Counted from the stretch's first letter, positions 31,225 through 40,937 are shown. The stretch: DNA of 64,000 bases from Acuticoccus kalidii (GCF_021556395.1 NZ_JAKGCS010000033.1:261392-325391); one strand, 5' to 3'. A program made the numbers and translations. The notes: generated from the sequence alone by a model not told the origin.

Positions 31225-31746
31225 ATGGCGACCTATCGGCTCGAGGGAATCCTGCCCGAATGCGACATGCGCTCGTGGGTCGCCCCCACGGCCGTCGTCA
31301 TCGGCCGCGTGCGTCTCAAGGCCGATGCGTCGGTCTGGTGGGGCGCGGTCCTTCGAGGCGATATCGAATGGATCGAGGTCGGCGAAGGCGCCAACGTGCA
31401 GGACAATTCGGTGTTCCACACCGATTTCGGCCTGCCGATCACGATCGGCGACCGGGCGACGATCGGACACCGATCCGTCCTTCATGGTTGCACGATCGGC
31501 GCCGGCGCACTCGTCGGCATGGGGGCGACGGTGCTGAATGGTGCCGTCGTCGGCGAGGAGGCGATGGTGGGCGCCAACGCGTTGGTGCCCGAGGGGATGA
31601 CCATCCCGCCACGGACGCTCGCCCTCGGCTCCCCGGCCCGCGTGATCCGCGACCTCACGGTCGAGGAGATCGCCCGCATCGCGGAAGGTTCGCGGTGGTA
31701 TGTCGAGAACGCCCAGCGCTACACTGCCGCGTGCGACCCGCTCTGA
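31225..31746 (+). CDS. Gamma-carbonic anhydrase family protein
   Basis: A 173-residue left-handed beta-helix protein of the YrdA/PaaY/CaiE group. The zinc-ligand pattern is visible as NVQDNSVFHTDFG, then IGHRSVLHGCTIG (three His), with the C-terminal helix TVEEIARIAEGSRWYVENAQRY. Many members bind zinc, but activity as a carbonic anhydrase is uncertain; some are thioesterases. Tightly linked to the DUF3126 gene upstream. Confidence 0.9.
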   Translation: MATYRLEGILPECDMRSWVAPTAVVIGRVRLKADASVWWGAVLRGDIEWIEVGEGANVQDNSVFHTDFGLPITIGDRATIGHRSVLHGCTIGAGALVGMGATVLNGAVVGEEAMVGANALVPEGMTIPPRTLALGSPARVIRDLTVEEIARIAEGSRWYVENAQRYTAACDPL

Positions 31747-31834
31747 ACGGGCGCCGGCGATGACCGCGCGCCCGCTCCTGTCCTCCGCCGATCCTGGCGG
31801 ATCGATCGCAACGGCGGTCCCCGCAAGGTCTCAC

Positions 31835-32647
31835 ATGACGGTCTCGATGGCCCACATCCCCAAAATCCCGTCCCAGGATCCGCCGCAAGAGCCGACATGG
31901 TCGGAAGAGGGGCCGCCGCCGCCGCCACAACCGCCGCAACCGCCGCTGACACCCCCGCGCGAGCCGCTCTTCATGCTGCCGGGCTCGGTGATGCTGATGC
32001 TCGGCCTGATGGTCGTCATCCATGTGGTGCGGTCCGCGCTGAGCTTTACCGAGGATCTCGAGATCCTCGCCCTCTTCGCCTTCATCCCGGCGCGCTATGC
32101 GGGTGATGTCGTGGGCTTTCCGGGCGGCGTCGCGGCGGATGTGTGGACGTTCGTGACCTATGCGATGCTGCACGGCTCGTGGGCGCACGTCATCACCAAC
32201 GGCATTTGGATGGTGGCCTTCGGCACGGCCGTCGCACGGCGGTTCGGGGCTCTGCGCTTCTGGCTCTTCTCCGCCGCCGCCGCGGCTGGCGGGGCGGCAT
32301 TCCATCTCATTTTCCACATGGGCGAGGCCGTCCCCGTCGTCGGCGCATCTGCGGCGATTGCGGGGCAGATGGCGGCCGCGGCACGCTTCGTGTTCGACGG
32401 AGGCGGGCCGTTGCGGATCGGCCGGAGCGGCGACCCGGCGGCGTTTCGTCGCCCCGCGCGCTCCCTTCTCGGTATCCTCGAGAACCGGACGGCGGTCGCC
32501 TTCATCGTGGTTTTCTTCGCGCTCAACGTGGCGATCGGGCTTGGCGGGAGCTTTTCGGGCGGGGTTTCGGTCGCCTGGCAGGCCCATGTCGGCGGCTTTC
32601 TCGTCGGCCTTTTCACCTTCCGCTGGTTCGACCCTGTGAGTCGGTAG
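31835..32647 (+). CDS. Rhomboid family intramembrane serine protease
   Basis: A 270-residue membrane protein with a cytoplasmic Pro-rich N-terminus (run PPPPPQPPQPP around residues 25-36) and six or more membrane helices. The catalytic Ser is in VVGASAAIAG and the His in WQAHVGGFLVG; the L1 loop has the expected histidine-rich YAMLHGSWAHVITN. ATG 31835 was chosen for its AAGG site; ATG 31760 or 31847 are alternatives. Substrates are unknown. A CBS-domain gene follows 62 bases downstream. Confidence 0.88.
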   Translation: MTVSMAHIPKIPSQDPPQEPTWSEEGPPPPPQPPQPPLTPPREPLFMLPGSVMLMLGLMVVIHVVRSALSFTEDLEILALFAFIPARYAGDVVGFPGGVAADVWTFVTYAMLHGSWAHVITNGIWMVAFGTAVARRFGALRFWLFSAAAAAGGAAFHLIFHMGEAVPVVGASAAIAGQMAAAARFVFDGGGPLRIGRSGDPAAFRRPARSLLGILENRTAVAFIVVFFALNVAIGLGGSFSGGVSVAWQAHVGGFLVGLFTFRWFDPVSR

Positions 32648-32709
32648 GCATTTTCGCCAAAGTGTGGGACCATCATCATACAACCAAGGGCAGATGGGGA
32701 GGTCCCGCA

Positions 32710-33138
32710 ATGAGTGTGAAAACAATCCTCCGGGGAAAGGGCGGCGACATTTTCTCGATGGCGTCCGACGCCACGCTTCAAATGGTTGTAGCCGAACTCG
32801 CAAAGCGCAAGGTCGGCGCGCTGCTGATCATCGATGGTGAGCGTCTCGCCGGCATCGTCTCCGAGCGCGATGTCGTCCGCGTTATCGCGCGCGACGGGCC
32901 GTCGGCTCTCACTTCGCCGGTGTCCGCCGCAATGACGCAAAAGGTCGAGACCTGCGGGCTCGACGAGCCGATCCACGACGTGATGAGCCGGATGACGGCG
33001 AGCCGTTTCCGCCACATGCCCGTGGTGGAGGAGGACCGGCTGGTCGGCGTCATCTCGATTGGTGACGTGGTGAAGGAGCGGATCGAGGAGGCCGAGCGCG
33101 AGCGGGACGAGATGCAGGCCTATATTCATTCCGTCTGA
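32710..33138 (+). CDS. Two-CBS-domain protein
   Basis: A 142-residue stand-alone CBS pair, each about 55 residues: VAELAKRKVGALLIIDGERLAGIVSERDV and MSRMTASRFRHMPVVEEDRLVGVISIGDV are the two halves' cores. Such proteins bind adenine nucleotides and often regulate partner enzymes or transporters. Start at ATG 32710 with a GGGAGG site. No partner is obvious among the neighbours. Confidence 0.9.
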   Translation: MSVKTILRGKGGDIFSMASDATLQMVVAELAKRKVGALLIIDGERLAGIVSERDVVRVIARDGPSALTSPVSAAMTQKVETCGLDEPIHDVMSRMTASRFRHMPVVEEDRLVGVISIGDVVKERIEEAERERDEMQAYIHSV

Positions 33139-33238
33139 GGGCTCCGGTCCATCGCATCGCGAATGGTGGCGCGGTCCCCCGCGCCGCCAGACACCGTGAT
33201 GCGCCGGCGCCGTCCGGCACGCGCGCGCCGGACAGAAA

Positions 33239-33264
33239 ACGCCGCGATCTGATCGACGCGGCGT
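33239..33264. other. Hairpin between CBS gene and DUF805 gene
   Basis: Perfect 8-bp inverted repeat ACGCCGCG / CGCGGCGT with a 10-base loop and no T run. It could act as a weak terminator or mRNA stabiliser for the upstream CBS gene. Confidence 0.4.
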
Positions 33265-33309
33265 GCGGAATCGGGCATCGACGCGGGACGTGATTCGACG
33301 AGGCGAACG

Positions 33310-33744
33310 ATGTTCCGTGACTATCTCGGCGACCCGGCGGACGGACGGCTCGGCCGCGGTCGCTTCATCCTGTTGTGGCTGCTGCTCGGTATCGTCACCG
33401 TCGGCGTGCTGATTGTGGTGATGATCGCCTTCGGTGCGCTCGGTGGCGTGCTCGCCCGCATCAGCGCCGAGACGGGGACGCCGCCTCCCTTCATCGACGC
33501 CTTTCCGATTCCGATGATCCTCGCCATCGTCGCGGTGGTGCTCGGCTCGATCTATGCCGGCCTCAACATCACCGCCAAGCGGGCGCGCGATGTCGGCCTA
33601 CCGGGATGGCTGGTCGCGATCGTGATCGCGTTCGTCTCCGGCGGAACGATCCCGCTCAGCGACAACGGGGCGACGATCGGCGCGGGTTTCCTGCTGAGCG
33701 CGATCCTCGCGCTCCTTCCGAGCGGCTGGATCGGGCGCGGCTGA
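33310..33744 (+). CDS. DUF805 membrane protein
   Basis: A 144-residue inner-membrane protein with about four helices and the DUF805 landmarks GRLGRGRFILLWLLLG at the N-terminus and NITAKRARDVGLPGW near residue 87. Function unknown. Convergent with hisI, 19 bases away. Confidence 0.85.
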   Translation: MFRDYLGDPADGRLGRGRFILLWLLLGIVTVGVLIVVMIAFGALGGVLARISAETGTPPPFIDAFPIPMILAIVAVVLGSIYAGLNITAKRARDVGLPGWLVAIVIAFVSGGTIPLSDNGATIGAGFLLSAILALLPSGWIGRG

Positions 33745-33763
33745 GCGCGCCCGTCCGCTCCGC

Positions 33764-34162
33764 CTAGCCGACCCGCGCCAGCGACCCGTCCGGCGCGACG
33801 GCCCTGTAAAAACAGGAACGCGCCCCGGTATGGCACGCCCCGCCATCGCCCCCGACGCTGACGCGCAGGAGCACGGCGTCCTGATCGCAGTCGACGCGGA
33901 TCTCGGTCACCGTCTGAATCTGGCCGGATGTCTCGCCTTTTTTCCAGAGCGACTTGCGCGACCGGCTGTAATAGTGGGCAATCCCGGTTTCGAGCGTTGC
34001 GGCGAGCGCCGTCTTATCCATATGAGCGAGCATGAGGACCTCGCCGCTCGTCGCATCCACCGCGAGCGCCGTGACGAGGCCGTCAGGCCCGAATTTCGGG
34101 GCGAGCGTCTCGCCGAGCTCCTGTACGGAGGCGTCGGGGGAGGGGGCCGGGAAGTCGCGCAC
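33764..34162 (-). CDS. hisI: Phosphoribosyl-AMP cyclohydrolase
   Basis: Third step of histidine synthesis, opening the purine ring of phosphoribosyl-AMP. The 132-residue product is a stand-alone HisI without HisE. It shows [29 protein letters not shown], the metal-binding [10 protein letters not shown] and the Cys/His ligands of [13 protein letters not shown]. It is divergent from the Fe-S scaffold gene and isolated from other his genes, as usual in alphaproteobacteria. Confidence 0.95.
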   Translation of the reverse strand: MRDFPAPSPDASVQELGETLAPKFGPDGLVTALAVDATSGEVLMLAHMDKTALAATLETGIAHYYSRSRKSLWKKGETSGQIQTVTEIRVDCDQDAVLLRVSVGGDGGACHTGARSCFYRAVAPDGSLARVG

Positions 34163-34228
34163 GTCGTGAACCCTTCGTCTTTCGATGTCGTCGGCGTAGT
34201 CTTATATGGGAGTGGGCGGAGGATCGTT

Positions 34229-34669
34229 ATGCTCAGCGACCTTTACAACGACAAGATACTCGGCTTTGCCGCCAATATTCCGCGCCTCGGCCGGCTCGAC
34301 GACCCGGACGGCACGGCGACGCACCGTTCGCGCCTGTGCGGCAGCCAGGTGACCGTCGACGTCAAGATGAAGGACGGCAAGGTCAGCGACTTCGCGCACG
34401 AGGTGAAGGCGTGCGCGCTCGGTCAGGCTTCGTCCTCGATCATGGCGAGCCACGTGATCGGCGCGACCATCGAGGAGCTCGAAGAGGTCGAGCGGCAGAT
34501 GACCGCGATGCTGAAGGAAAACGGCCCGGCGCCGGCCGGCCGTTGGGCCGATCTCGCTTATCTGGAGCCGGTGCGCGAGCACAAGTCGCGTCACGCCTCG
34601 ACGCTGCTCACCTTCGGGGCGACGCTCGAGGCCGCGCGCAAGGCCGCCGGGGTCGCCGAGGCCGCGTGA
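34229..34669 (+). CDS. Iron-sulfur cluster assembly scaffold protein (IscU/NifU-N like)
   Basis: A 146-residue scaffold-like protein. Two conserved cysteines are visible (SRLCGSQVTVDV and VKACALGQASSSIMA); the third ligand typical of canonical IscU is not clear in the C-terminal half, where HASTLLTFGATLEAARKA is found. This variant is common in alphaproteobacteria next to hisI or folE. The stop overlaps the yidD GTG (GTGA). Confidence 0.8.
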   Translation: MLSDLYNDKILGFAANIPRLGRLDDPDGTATHRSRLCGSQVTVDVKMKDGKVSDFAHEVKACALGQASSSIMASHVIGATIEELEEVERQMTAMLKENGPAPAGRWADLAYLEPVREHKSRHASTLLTFGATLEAARKAAGVAEAA

Positions 34670-34971
34670 GGCCGGTCGCCGCGATCCTGCGCGGGCTCAT
34701 CTTCGTCTATCGCGTCACGCTGTCGCCGCTGCTCGGGCGGCAATGCCGGTATCTTCCCACCTGTTCGCAATATGGCGACGAGGCGATCAAGCGTTATGGC
34801 GCGTGGGTCGGCTTCTGGCTGACGCTCGCGCGGATGCTGCGCTGCAATCCATTCGGCGCCGCCGGCTATGATCCCGTCCCGGATCTGCCGCCGGACGCAT
34901 GGCGCCGGCCCTGGCGCCACGCCCGCTGGGGCGCCTCCCACATGGACCCGAAGAGCCGCATCGACCGCTGA
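34666..34971 (+). CDS. yidD: Membrane protein insertion efficiency factor YidD
   Basis: A 101-residue protein expected to assist YidC-dependent insertion at the inner membrane. The family signature is complete: YRVTLSPLLGRQCRYLPTCSQY and a C-terminal LRCNPFGAAGYDPVP with conserved Cys residues. GTG 34666 overlaps the upstream stop; the longer frame upstream runs through the scaffold gene and is not used. Confidence 0.92.
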   Translation: MRPVAAILRGLIFVYRVTLSPLLGRQCRYLPTCSQYGDEAIKRYGAWVGFWLTLARMLRCNPFGAAGYDPVPDLPPDAWRRPWRHARWGASHMDPKSRIDR

Positions 34972-35052
34972 GGCGGATTGCATCTGGCGCATGAACGGTT
35001 AGATAGGGCGCACCTACCTGCATCCGTAGGCAGCGAGTGGGCGAGAGAGACC

Positions 35053-37212
35053 ATGATCAGCGTAACATTCCCCGACGGGGCGTCCCGCCAGTACGAATCC
35101 GGCATTTCCGGCGCAGAGATCGCCGCTTCCATTTCCAAGTCGCTCGCGAAGAAGACGATCGCCATGGTCGTCGACGGCGAGGTCGCCGACCTGGCCGATC
35201 CGATCGAGCGGGACGTGTCGCTGCGTTTCGTGACGCGGGCCGATCCCGAGGGGCTGGAGCTCATCCGCCACGATGCGGCGCACGTGATGGCCGAGGCCGT
35301 CCAGTCGCTCTGGCCGGGCACCCAGGTCACGATCGGCCCGGTGATCCGCGACGGCTTTTATTACGACTTCTACCGCGACACCCCCTTCACGACCGACGAC
35401 TTGCCGAAGATCGAGGCGAAGATGCGCCAGATCATCGCCGAGAATCGGCCGTTCACGAAGGAGGTGTGGTCCCGCGACAAGGCGCGCGACACGTTCGCGG
35501 AGATGGGCGAGGGCTTCAAGGTCGAGCTCGTCGACGCGATCCCCGAGGACCAGGACGTCAAGATCTACAAGCAGGGCGATTGGTTCGACCTGTGCCGCGG
35601 GCCGCATATGGTCTCGACCGGCAATGTCGGCGAAGCCTTCAAGTTGACGAAGGTCGCGGGCGCCTATTGGCGCGGTGATTCCAACCGCGAGATGCTGTCG
35701 CGCATCTACGGCACCGCGTGGGCCGACAAGAAAGACCTTGCCGCCTACATCACGATGCTCGAAGAGGCCGAGCGGCGCGACCATCGCCGCCTCGGGCGCG
35801 AGATGAACCTCTTCCACTTCCAGGAGGAGGCGCCGGGCGCCGTCTTCTGGCATCAGAATGGCTGGCGTCTGTTCCAGACGATGATCAACTATATGCGCCG
35901 CCGCCAGAACGAGGCGGGCTATGAGGAGATCAACACGCCCGAGCTGATGGATCTCGAGTTGTGGAAGAAGTCCGGCCACGCGGAGAAGTTCGGCGAAGGC
36001 ATGTACCTGTCCGAGCCGAAGGACGAGAAGACCTTCGCGATCAAGCCGATGAACTGCCCGGGCCACGTCCAGGTGTTCAAGAACGGGCTGAAATCCTACC
36101 GCGATCTGCCGGAAAAGGTCGCCGAGTTCGGCAAGGTGCACCGCTATGAGCCGTCGGGCGCGCTCCATGGCCTGATGCGCGTGCGCGCCTTCACCCAGGA
36201 CGACGCGCACATCTTCTGCACCGAGGAGCAGATCACCGAGGAATGCCTGAAGGTCAACGACCTCATCCTCTCGATCTATTCCGATTTCGGCTTCGACAAT
36301 ATCGACATCAAGTTCTCCGACCGCCCGGAAAAGCGCGTCGGCACGGACGAGGTGTGGGACCAGGCCGAAGAGGCACTGAAGAAGGTGCTGGAATCGACGG
36401 GCCGGCCCTGGACCCTCAACAAGGGCGAGGGCGCGTTCTATGGGCCGAAGCTCGAATACACCTTGCGCGACGCGATCGGCCGCGAGTGGCAGTGCGGCAC
36501 GCTCCAAGTCGACTTCAACATGCCCGGCCGTCTCGGTGCCTTCTATATCGGCGCCGACGGCGAGAAGCACGTTCCGGTCATGCTGCACCGGGCGCTGTTC
36601 GGCTCGCTGGAGCGTTTTCTCGGCATCCTGATCGAGAATTTCGCCGGGCACATGCCGCTCTGGCTCTCGCCGATGCCGGTGAAGGTCGCGACGATCGTTT
36701 CCGACGTCGACGATTATGCCCGCGAGGTGGCGGCGGCGCTGCACGCGGCCGGTCTCGTCGCCGAGACCGATCTTCGCAACGAGAAGATCAACTACAAGGT
36801 CCGCGAGCATTCGGCCGCCAAAGTGCCGGTGATCCTCGTCGTCGGCCATCGCGAGGCGGAGGAGCGCACGGTCAATGTCCGCCGCCTCGGCTCGCGCGAT
36901 TCGCGCACGGTGCCGCTCGACACGATCGTCGCCGAGCTCGTTTATGAGGCGATGGCGCCGGATCTGAAACGCACGCTCGAGACGCGCCAGACGGCGGCCG
37001 ATCGGTTCGACCAGCGCATCGACGTCGTCGAGGTCTTCGAGGGCTTCGTCGTCAATGACGGGGCCGAGGGGCTGTCGAGCGACGTGTTCGAGCATCGCGA
37101 GGAGGCGGTGGAAATGGCCCGCCGCATCCTCGCCGAACGGGGTGGCGGCGTCGCCACCGTGTCGACCTTGGCGGGCGAGACCGAACGCATGACGGTCGAT
37201 CCCGCGGAATGA
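35053..37212 (+). CDS. thrS: Threonyl-tRNA synthetase with C-terminal extension
   Basis: Class II synthetase charging tRNA-Thr. The 719-residue product has an N-terminal TGS domain (1-62), the editing domain with [10 protein letters not shown], the catalytic core with the zinc Cys of [26 protein letters not shown] and [12 protein letters not shown], and the anticodon-binding domain ([12 protein letters not shown]). ATG 35053 has a GAGAGA site and the conserved start. The family normally ends near residue 643; about 76 extra residues follow (from 36982), including a small alpha/beta-like segment [13 protein letters not shown] and [16 protein letters not shown]. Confidence 0.95.
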   Translation: MISVTFPDGASRQYESGISGAEIAASISKSLAKKTIAMVVDGEVADLADPIERDVSLRFVTRADPEGLELIRHDAAHVMAEAVQSLWPGTQVTIGPVIRDGFYYDFYRDTPFTTDDLPKIEAKMRQIIAENRPFTKEVWSRDKARDTFAEMGEGFKVELVDAIPEDQDVKIYKQGDWFDLCRGPHMVSTGNVGEAFKLTKVAGAYWRGDSNREMLSRIYGTAWADKKDLAAYITMLEEAERRDHRRLGREMNLFHFQEEAPGAVFWHQNGWRLFQTMINYMRRRQNEAGYEEINTPELMDLELWKKSGHAEKFGEGMYLSEPKDEKTFAIKPMNCPGHVQVFKNGLKSYRDLPEKVAEFGKVHRYEPSGALHGLMRVRAFTQDDAHIFCTEEQITEECLKVNDLILSIYSDFGFDNIDIKFSDRPEKRVGTDEVWDQAEEALKKVLESTGRPWTLNKGEGAFYGPKLEYTLRDAIGREWQCGTLQVDFNMPGRLGAFYIGADGEKHVPVMLHRALFGSLERFLGILIENFAGHMPLWLSPMPVKVATIVSDVDDYAREVAAALHAAGLVAETDLRNEKINYKVREHSAAKVPVILVVGHREAEERTVNVRRLGSRDSRTVPLDTIVAELVYEAMAPDLKRTLETRQTAADRFDQRIDVVEVFEGFVVNDGAEGLSSDVFEHREEAVEMARRILAERGGGVATVSTLAGETERMTVDPAE

Positions 37213-37216
37213 CGGA

Positions 37217-37234
37217 CGGGAGGCGCGCCTCCCG
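37217..37234 (+). terminator. Hairpin after thrS
   Basis: A perfect 18-base palindrome CGGGAGGCG/CGCCTCCCG four bases after the thrS stop, without a T run. A second 9-bp stem (37265-37288, GCGCCGGCC / GGCCGGCGC) lies 20 bases before the next start. Termination is likely but not certain. Confidence 0.45.
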
Positions 37235-37307
37235 CTCCTCGACGCGTCTCCGCACCCCATGACCGCGCCGGCCCCGATTGGCCGGCGCAGACACGGAGTG
37301 AGGAAGA

Positions 37308-38012
37308 ATGCCGCCGATCCTTCACGCCCTGGCGCTCCTGTCGCTGGGGCTCGCATGTCTGTCCGCTTTGTTCATCCTGGCCGACGTGGTCCGCCGACCA
37401 CAGCCGATGTGGATCATGAACGTCGTCTGGCCCGTCATCGCGCTGTTTTCGAGCCTTGCCGGGGTGTGGTTCTATTGGCGCCATGGCCGCGCAATGCCGC
37501 GAGGGGTGGAGGGCCACCACCATGGCGATACGCCGTTCCCGGTCGCCGTCGCCAAAGGCACGCTCCATTGCGGGGCGGGCTGTACGCTCGGTGATATCGT
37601 CGCCGAACTCGTGGCGCTCGCGGTGCCGGGGATCGCGGTCGTGTTCGGTTATCAGCTCGTTTTCTCGGAGCGGATCTTCGCGATCTGGGCGTTCGACTTC
37701 GTGCTCGCCTTCGCCTTCGGCATCGCCTTCCAGTTCTTCACCATCGCTCCGATGCGCGGGCTCGGCCTCGTTGACGGTCTCATTGCGGCGCTGAAGGCGG
37801 ACGCCTTGTCGCTGACGGCCTGGCAGATCGGGATGTATGGCGTGATGGCGCTCGCGCATTTCTGGTTCTTCGCCGTCGTCATCGGCGTTCCGATCGACGC
37901 GTCGATGCCGGAATTCTGGTTCGCGATGCAGATCGCGATGATCGCCGGCTTTGCGACGAGCTACCCGGCCAACTGGTTCCTCCTCAAGGTGGGACTCAAA
38001 GAGGCGATGTAG
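37308..38012 (+). CDS. DUF4396 membrane protein
   Basis: A 234-residue inner-membrane protein with about six helices. Features are MWIMNVVWPVIALFSSLAG in the N-terminal half, a His/Cys loop (GHHHGD near residue 69; LHCGAGCTLGDIVAE near 86) that could bind copper or another metal, and SYPANWFLLKVGLKEAM at the end. This matches the DUF4396 family as I know it, often near metal-resistance genes. The start has a GAGGAAG site. Function unknown. Confidence 0.82.
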   Translation: MPPILHALALLSLGLACLSALFILADVVRRPQPMWIMNVVWPVIALFSSLAGVWFYWRHGRAMPRGVEGHHHGDTPFPVAVAKGTLHCGAGCTLGDIVAELVALAVPGIAVVFGYQLVFSERIFAIWAFDFVLAFAFGIAFQFFTIAPMRGLGLVDGLIAALKADALSLTAWQIGMYGVMALAHFWFFAVVIGVPIDASMPEFWFAMQIAMIAGFATSYPANWFLLKVGLKEAM

Positions 38013-38023
38013 GCCGAAGGAGA

Positions 38024-38049
38024 CGGCCGCGGAGCGAACCCCGCGGCCG
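38024..38049. terminator. Bidirectional hairpin between convergent genes
   Basis: Perfect 9-bp inverted repeat CGGCCGCGG / CCGCGGCCG with an 8-base loop, placed between the DUF4396 stop and the stop of the convergent phytase-like gene. No T run. Confidence 0.5.
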
Positions 38050-38055
38050 GGCGCG

Positions 38056-39420
38056 TTATTTCGCGGCGAGAAGCTCGGGCACGGCGAGGAGGAAGAACTC
38101 GTTGTTCATCGCCTCGTCGAGCTGACGGCCGGAGGAGAAGGGCAGATTGTTGTCGGTGCCGACGAGGATGTGCCCGTCGTCGATCTTCATCACGTCTTCG
38201 ATGGTGAAGAACGGCACGGTGTAGGTGCCGGTCATGTCGCGGTTCGCGGCGGTCTCGAGGAGCGCCTTGCCGTCCGGGTCGTCGATGTTCATGAGGTCGA
38301 CGTGTCCGATGCGGCGCACATGGCCGGCCTCGTCGCGATCGGCCATGTCGATGAGGACGATGCGCTTGATCATCGCCGGGTTCGGAAAGCAGTCGTTGCG
38401 CGGCTCGCCTTCGCATTTGAGGCTCGGGTCGCCTTCGCCATTGTCACGCTCGATGACGAGGGCACGGGTTTCGTCGATGAAGTTGAAGTCGCCGATCGCG
38501 GTGGCACCCTCGTCGAGCGGGAACTTCACGACCTCGCCGGTCCATTCGCCGGCCTCTGGGTCGAACGCCATCACGGTGAGGCTGTTGTCCGTCACCTCGC
38601 CATTGTCGTCCATCAGCGGCTTTTCGAGCATGGCCCACAGGAGGCCGGTGCCCGGCTGAAGGGCCATCCCCTCGTAGCCGCCGGAGCGGGCGACTTTATA
38701 GTCCTTGCCGGCGGTCGCCGGGATCTTGAGCGCGGGATTGTCCGGCCCCATCAACACCTCGCCGTCGAGCATCGTCGGGTAGACGGCCGTCACCACGCCG
38801 TCGAGCGAGGCGCGGATGATATAGGGGCCGAATTCCTCGCCGATGAAGATCTCGTCGCCGACGCGCTGGATGCTCTCGAGGTCGAAATCGGAGCCGGTCA
38901 GATAGCGCGCATCGGTACCCTCATAGGCGATGCGGAAGGGGACCACCTTGTTGGGATCCTTCAGAAAGATCGTCTCCTTGACGGCGATCTTCCCGTTTTC
39001 GAGGTCGGGCGTCAGCGTGTGGAAGAACAGCAGCGTGTCGGGGCTGTTCGCCTTGGAGCCGAACCCGTTATCGGTGAGGGCGTAGATCGATCCGTCCTCG
39101 GCGCGCTCCATCGCAAAGCCGGAAAAGCCCTGAAGCGGCTGGCCGATAAAGGGGAAGAAGAGGCCCGTTCCGCGATCGCCGTGAAAGGCGCCGGTGGTGC
39201 CTTCGACGCTCATCGGGGCGTCGATGCGGTCCGGGCCGCCGGCATATTTGCCGCTGACCCAGGTGTCGGCCGGCGCGTCGGCGGGCGGCGTGATCAGGCT
39301 GAGGGCGGGGATATAAGCGTGCCCGGCGAGCTTCGCGGGAAAGACGGTCTCATCCTGCGCGAGTGCCGGGGACAGCATCAGCGCCGAAAGCGCCACGGCG
39401 AGGCCAGAGTGACGAAGCAT
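38056..39420 (-). CDS. Secreted esterase/phytase-like beta-propeller protein
   Basis: A 454-residue exported protein with a signal peptide (MLRHSGLAVALSALMLSPALAQ) and a single PF13449-type phytase-like propeller: GFSGFAMERAEDGSIYALTDNGFG, SGSDFDLESIQRVGDEIFIGEEFGPY-like segments, GGYEGMALQPG and DDGHILVGTDNNLPFS. Such proteins are annotated as esterase-like or phytase-like; true activity is unproven. ATG 39420 has GGAG six bases upstream and directly starts the signal peptide; ATG 39432 is an alternative. Confidence 0.85.
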   Translation of the reverse strand: MLRHSGLAVALSALMLSPALAQDETVFPAKLAGHAYIPALSLITPPADAPADTWVSGKYAGGPDRIDAPMSVEGTTGAFHGDRGTGLFFPFIGQPLQGFSGFAMERAEDGSIYALTDNGFGSKANSPDTLLFFHTLTPDLENGKIAVKETIFLKDPNKVVPFRIAYEGTDARYLTGSDFDLESIQRVGDEIFIGEEFGPYIIRASLDGVVTAVYPTMLDGEVLMGPDNPALKIPATAGKDYKVARSGGYEGMALQPGTGLLWAMLEKPLMDDNGEVTDNSLTVMAFDPEAGEWTGEVVKFPLDEGATAIGDFNFIDETRALVIERDNGEGDPSLKCEGEPRNDCFPNPAMIKRIVLIDMADRDEAGHVRRIGHVDLMNIDDPDGKALLETAANRDMTGTYTVPFFTIEDVMKIDDGHILVGTDNNLPFSSGRQLDEAMNNEFFLLAVPELLAAK

Positions 39421-39634
39421 CGAAATCTCCATAGGTCGATGGGTTGCGATGCCGGTAATCGGGCCGATTAACGCGGCGATGACCGTTTGTTGACAGTTCG
39501 GCGACGTCGGCCGTCGATACCCGCGCTGCCCGCAGATCGCCGCACCGGGCTGGCGTGCGGGGAGCGCGCTCCCACATGCGTTGCGAGGCCGGCCGGCGGA
39601 TCGCCGGTCGGCCGGGAATTCGCGGGTGGTTCAT

Positions 39635-40681
39635 ATGCACGTCTTTATCGCAGGCGCCGGCCCCGTCGGCCTCAGCGCCGCCATCGCGCTCACCGCGCGG
39701 GGCCATCGCGTCACGATCGCCGACCGCGCGATGGGCGTGACGAGCGAATCGCGCGCCGTCGCCGTCAACCACAATTCCCTCGGCCTTCTCGCCCCCTCCG
39801 GCGTCGCCCAGGCGATCCTCGAAACCGGCGAGACGGTCCGCACCGTGCGCATCATGAAAGAGGATGCGCTCCTCGCGCGCCTCAAGGTGCCGGGGCAGGA
39901 CCGGCGTTGGCCGACGATGGTGGCGCTGCCTCAGAGCGAGACCGAGCGCTTGATGGAGACGGCGTTCGAGCGGATCGGCGGCCGCGTCATGTGGGGCCAT
40001 TCGCTCGTCACGGTCAGCCAGACCCAGGCGGGCGTCACCGCCACCATCCGGGCGGACGACACCGGCGCCGAGACGGTGATCGAGGCCGACCTCGCGTTGG
40101 GCGCCGAGGGCACGCACAGCGTGACGCGCGAGGCGCTCGGCCTGCGCTTCGAGGGCCGCCAGTTGCCGACGACCTGGAGCCTAGCCGACATCACCTGCGA
40201 CTGGCCGTTCGCCGAGCAGGCGTGCGCGGTGATCTCCGACGAGGGGACGATCAATTTTCTCATCACCCTCGGTAATGGCCGTTTCCGCGCGATCGGCAAT
40301 CATCCCGACGTCCTCGCCGTGGTCGAGAGCATGATGCGGATCGAGGAGGTGCACTGGTCGAACCCCTTCACCGTTCAGCTCCGCGTCGCCTCCGCGATGG
40401 GCAAGGGGCGCATCGCGATCGCCGGGGATGCGGCGCACAGCCACTCTCCGGTCGGCGGGCAGGGCATGAACCTCGGCATTGCCGACGCGTACGCCTTCGC
40501 CGATGCCGTCGATGCGGGCGATCTCGCTCCCTACATGGCCGAACGGCCGGGCGCGGCGCGCCGCGTCGTGGCGCGCACGGATCGCGCTTACCGGCTGCTG
40601 TCGTCGACCTCTAAGGGGGCGCGCATCGCGCGGGACACGCTGTTGCGCAGTGCCGGATTCGTGACCCGTCTTCTCGTCTGA
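39635..40681 (+). CDS. FAD-dependent aromatic-type monooxygenase
   Basis: A 348-residue flavoprotein of the p-hydroxybenzoate hydroxylase fold. The FAD-binding GAGPVG is at residues 7-12, the DG-like motif is replaced by LALGAEGTHSVTREALG, and the GD motif IAGDAAHSHSPVGGQGMNLG sits near residue 265. It lacks the C-terminal thioredoxin-like domain of longer members. Substrate unknown: phenolics, ubiquinone precursors or antibiotics are all possible for this fold. Isolated gene; the 200 bases upstream show no gene. Confidence 0.88.
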   Translation: MHVFIAGAGPVGLSAAIALTARGHRVTIADRAMGVTSESRAVAVNHNSLGLLAPSGVAQAILETGETVRTVRIMKEDALLARLKVPGQDRRWPTMVALPQSETERLMETAFERIGGRVMWGHSLVTVSQTQAGVTATIRADDTGAETVIEADLALGAEGTHSVTREALGLRFEGRQLPTTWSLADITCDWPFAEQACAVISDEGTINFLITLGNGRFRAIGNHPDVLAVVESMMRIEEVHWSNPFTVQLRVASAMGKGRIAIAGDAAHSHSPVGGQGMNLGIADAYAFADAVDAGDLAPYMAERPGAARRVVARTDRAYRLLSSTSKGARIARDTLLRSAGFVTRLLV

Positions 40682-40769
40682 ACGCCTTTCCGATTGCGCG
40701 GGCGAATGTTCAATGGAAGCCTCAGCAGGAGGCCCCACATAGTTTGTGGGATCCAATTGGAGAACGAGC

Positions 40770-40937
40770 ATGACTGGTGATCCTCGCTCCACACCGCGCG
40801 AGCCGCAGCCGCAGCCGAAGCCGGAGGAGGTGACGCAAGACCCGCCTCTGACCGACGAGGGGCTCGACGAAGCGCTCGACGAGAGCTTTCCGGCGAGCGA
40901 TCCGTTGCCGCCGCCGACCCATACGGGCCGTCACTGA
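40770..40937 (+). CDS. Small Pro-rich protein with ESFPASDP motif
   Basis: A 55-residue acidic, Pro-rich protein whose C-terminal half reads DEGLDEALDESFPASDPLPPP. The DExLDESFPASDPP motif recurs in many short alphaproteobacterial proteins and at the ends of larger ones; no function is known to me. It starts at ATG 40770 after AGAACG. It lies between a monooxygenase and a secreted esterase without obvious linkage. Confidence 0.7.
   Translation: MTGDPRSTPREPQPQPKPEEVTQDPPLTDEGLDEALDESFPASDPLPPPTHTGRH

Noticed and set aside
35014..37356. A 780-codon minus-strand frame
   Set aside because: Antisense to thrS, whose sense strand contains all ThrRS motifs.
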